Origin: Mycobacterium sp.
Lineage (GTDB): Bacteria > Actinomycetota > Actinomycetes > Mycobacteriales > Mycobacteriaceae
Direction of reading: 5' to 3'
Assembly (NCBI GenBank): GCA_023264755.1
Contig: JAHFVB010000348.1
Coordinates: 1 to 5,629 of the forward strand
DNA length: 5,629 bases
Shown here: positions 4,551 to 5,629 of the stretch, piece after piece
How the letters are laid out: the number at the start of each line of letters is the position of its first letter
How positions within the stretch are numbered: the first letter of the stretch is position 1
Notes under the pieces: generated by a model
The model's input: the letters and a program-made list of their open reading frames with translations, nothing else
What the model was told of the DNA's origin: nothing
Database searches by the model: none
Program-made: the position numbers and the translations under genes

Positions 4551-5291
4551 ATGCCATCTGCACCGACCCGAATCATCCTGGTCACCGGCGCCTCGCGAGG
4601 CATCGGTGCGGAGGTCGCGCGCCAACTCGGCGGTGCCGACACGCACGTCATCGTGAACTACCGCGAGAAGGCCAAGCGTGCGGAACAGATCGCGGCGGAC
4701 ATCCGCAGCGCGGGCGGGAGCGCCTCCACGTTGGCCGCCGACATCTCCGACGAGGCCGCCGCCGTGGCGATGATGCAAACGGTCAAGGCCCGCTTCGGCC
4801 GCTTGGACGCCTTGGTCCTCAACGCCTCCGGTGGGCTCGAGCTCGGTGCCGACCCCGGCTACGCGATGCGGCTCAACCGGGACGCCCAACGTCGCCTCGC
4901 GCTGCTGTCGCTACCGCTGATGCCCGCCGGCGGCCGGATCGTCTTCGTCACCAGTCACCAGGCCCACTTCTTCCCGAACAAGGCGGTTCCGAAGGGCTAC
5001 TCGGCGGTGGCCGCCAGCAAACGCGCCGGCGAAACCGCGCTCTTCATGATGCGGTCGCAGTTCGACCGGGCCGGCATCCACTTCACGGTCGTCTCCGGCG
5101 ACATGATCGACGGAACCATCATCGTCCGGCTGCTGGAGCGGCGAGACCCCGATGCCGTTGATTCGCGGCGCAGTGTCGCTCCCTTGCCCACGGTCGACCA
5201 ATTCGCCACGGCAATCGCAAATGCAGCGAATTCCTCGAGCTCGGCAGGCATCGTCTACGTGGGCGGATCGGACTACCTCGCGACCGCTTGA
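4551..5291 (+). CDS. SDR-family (short-chain dehydrogenase/reductase) oxidoreductase, 246 aa, atypical active site
   Basis: This Rossmann-fold oxidoreductase uses NAD(H) or NADP(H). The cofactor loop TGASRGIG is at 12-19, a basic patch NYREKAKR after strand 2 (36-43) favours NADP, an acidic D64 lies in LAADISD, and NASGG (91-95) stands in place of NNAGG. The catalytic Ser is S135 in FVTSHQA. The usual Tyr-x3-Lys is not present: the sequence is GYSAVAASKRAGE, so K157 is preceded at -4 by V153 while a Tyr (Y150) lies at -7. The C-terminus ends with the common IVYVGGSDYLA substrate-loop/strand region. The length is normal for classical SDRs. It is divergent from the esterase and about 120 bp upstream of the ICMT-like gene. 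The substrate is unknown. The fold assignment is firm; activity depends on whether Y150 can replace the normal Tyr. Confidence 0.92.
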   Translation: MPSAPTRIILVTGASRGIGAEVARQLGGADTHVIVNYREKAKRAEQIAADIRSAGGSASTLAADISDEAAAVAMMQTVKARFGRLDALVLNASGGLELGADPGYAMRLNRDAQRRLALLSLPLMPAGGRIVFVTSHQAHFFPNKAVPKGYSAVAASKRAGETALFMMRSQFDRAGIHFTVVSGDMIDGTIIVRLLERRDPDAVDSRRSVAPLPTVDQFATAIANAANSSSSAGIVYVGGSDYLATA

Positions 5292-5297
5292 GTTGGG

Positions 5298-5343
5298 CCC
5301 CAGCTATCGCCAATCGCCGTTCCGGCGGTAGTTTTAGCTGGGG
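5298..5343 (+). terminator. Nested two-tier hairpin after the dehydrogenase (possible terminator)
   Basis: An outer perfect 9-bp stem, CCCCAGCTA (5298-5306) with TAGCTGGGG (5335-5343), encloses an inner stem CGCCG (5315-5319) with CGGCG (5323-5327) around a TTC loop. The inner stem can be extended by a T-G and an A-T pair. It begins 7 nt after the dehydrogenase stop codon. There is no downstream T run, which is common for mycobacterial hairpins. It could equally be a processing or attenuation structure between the dehydrogenase and the next gene. Confidence 0.5.
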
Positions 5344-5382
5344 AGTACCGGCTTCCGGCCCCGATGCGCTGTTGACTTGCGG

Positions 5383-5398
5383 TACCGGACGGACGGTA
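5383..5398 (+). promoter_or_regulatory. Candidate operator overlapping the next gene's ribosome site
   Basis: TACCGGACGGACGGTA has perfect 5-bp arms (TACCG/CGGTA) around a GACGGA centre, with 12 of 16 positions symmetric. Its right end touches the AAGGAGAG ribosome site. The layout fits a TetR-type operator, or a small hairpin that could block translation. No regulator is encoded in the window. Confidence 0.3.
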
Positions 5399-5405
5399 AG
5401 GAGAG
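5398..5405 (+). promoter_or_regulatory. Ribosome binding site supporting the TTG-5412 start
   Basis: AAGGAGAG has its GGAG core 8 nt before a TTG codon at 5412. No ATG is available near this distance, so the site is the main support for a TTG start. Confidence 0.65.
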
Positions 5406-5411
5406 ATTCGC

Positions 5412-5629
5412 TTGAAGATCATCCCAAAGGTGTTGCTATCGGGGCTCATCGAGCCCGTCGTGCTCGGCATGACGCTGTTCCTCATGGCGGGCACGCTCAA
5501 CTACTGGCAAGGATGGACGCTGCTGGTCGTGGCAGCGGTTTCGACGTCGATTCCGACCGGCTACCTGCTGCTGACCAATCCGGTCGCGCTGGAACGGCGC
5601 ATACATGCGGGCCCCGGCGCAGAACCGCG
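5412..5629 (+). CDS. Isoprenylcysteine carboxyl methyltransferase (ICMT)-like integral membrane protein, N-terminal part only
   Basis: The frame is open from TTG 5412 to the window end (72 codons plus 2 nt), so the C-terminal catalytic part is not visible. What is seen: a short basic start MKIIPK, a hydrophobic segment at about 7-27, NYWQGW (30-35), a second hydrophobic segment at about 36-54, then LLTNPVALERRIHAGPGAEP (53-72). The NYWQGW and NP-x-L-x-RR-x-x-x-GP-x-AE pattern matches the N-terminal region of bacterial ICMT/PEMT-like membrane methyltransferases, which use S-adenosylmethionine; bacterial substrates are mostly unknown. The start is set by AAGGAGAG at 5398. A GTG codon at 5430 is a less likely alternative. 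It lies 120 bp after the dehydrogenase on the same strand, separated by a nested hairpin, so cotranscription is possible but uncertain. Confidence 0.7.
   Translation, partial: MKIIPKVLLSGLIEPVVLGMTLFLMAGTLNYWQGWTLLVVAAVSTSIPTGYLLLTNPVALERRIHAGPGAEP

Noticed and set aside
4331..5161. Long plus-strand frame overlapping the dehydrogenase
   Set aside because: It is a shadow in another frame: arginine-rich, no ribosome site and no domain, while the 4551 frame has clear SDR motifs.
5372..5400. TTGACT as a -35 element with a -10 about 17 bp downstream for the ICMT-like gene
   Set aside because: The corresponding -10 would overlap the ribosome site at 5398-5405 and leave no room for a leader containing it; no TANNNT hexamer is present at that distance.

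Overview
The window looks like ordinary chromosome from a mycobacterium (Mycobacterium or Mycolicibacterium) or a close actinobacterial relative. The DNA is GC-rich throughout. The coding set is typical of that group: an F420 (deazaflavin)-dependent nitroreductase-family protein, a patatin-like protein, a type-B carboxylesterase, a short-chain dehydrogenase and an isoprenylcysteine-methyltransferase-like membrane protein. I see no RNA gene, insertion sequence, CRISPR array or phage gene.

Layout. (1) 70-1646, plus strand: a Ddn-family protein followed after about 60 bp by a patatin-like protein. (2) 1716-4045, minus strand, converging on block 1: the carboxylesterase (2555-4045) is furthest upstream, then a 229-bp gap full of simple repeats, then two small ORFs 10 bp apart (2038-2325, a helical phasin-like protein; 1716-2027, unknown). 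(3) 4046-4550: about 500 bp of divergent intergenic DNA with no convincing gene. It holds a perfect 14-bp inverted repeat, a spaced set of AGTCGGAT boxes and an AT-rich stretch with four phased CCTTA repeats. (4) 4551-5629, plus strand: a short-chain dehydrogenase with an unusual active-site spacing, a nested hairpin, then the first 72 codons of an ICMT-like membrane protein that runs off the window.

Functionally the window leans towards lipid and ester chemistry: patatin acyl hydrolase, carboxylesterase, a possible phasin-like surface protein, a short-chain dehydrogenase and a membrane methyltransferase. That is a loose theme and the sequence does not demonstrate a pathway. The more unusual material is non-coding. 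It comprises a G-tract array of 15 runs on the minus strand after the esterase stop, a 14-bp tandem repeat in the leader of the phasin-like gene that runs into its ribosome binding site, and the symmetric structures in the two plus-strand upstream regions. No regulator gene is present in the window, so all operator calls are inference. I did not find a clearly new multi-gene system.
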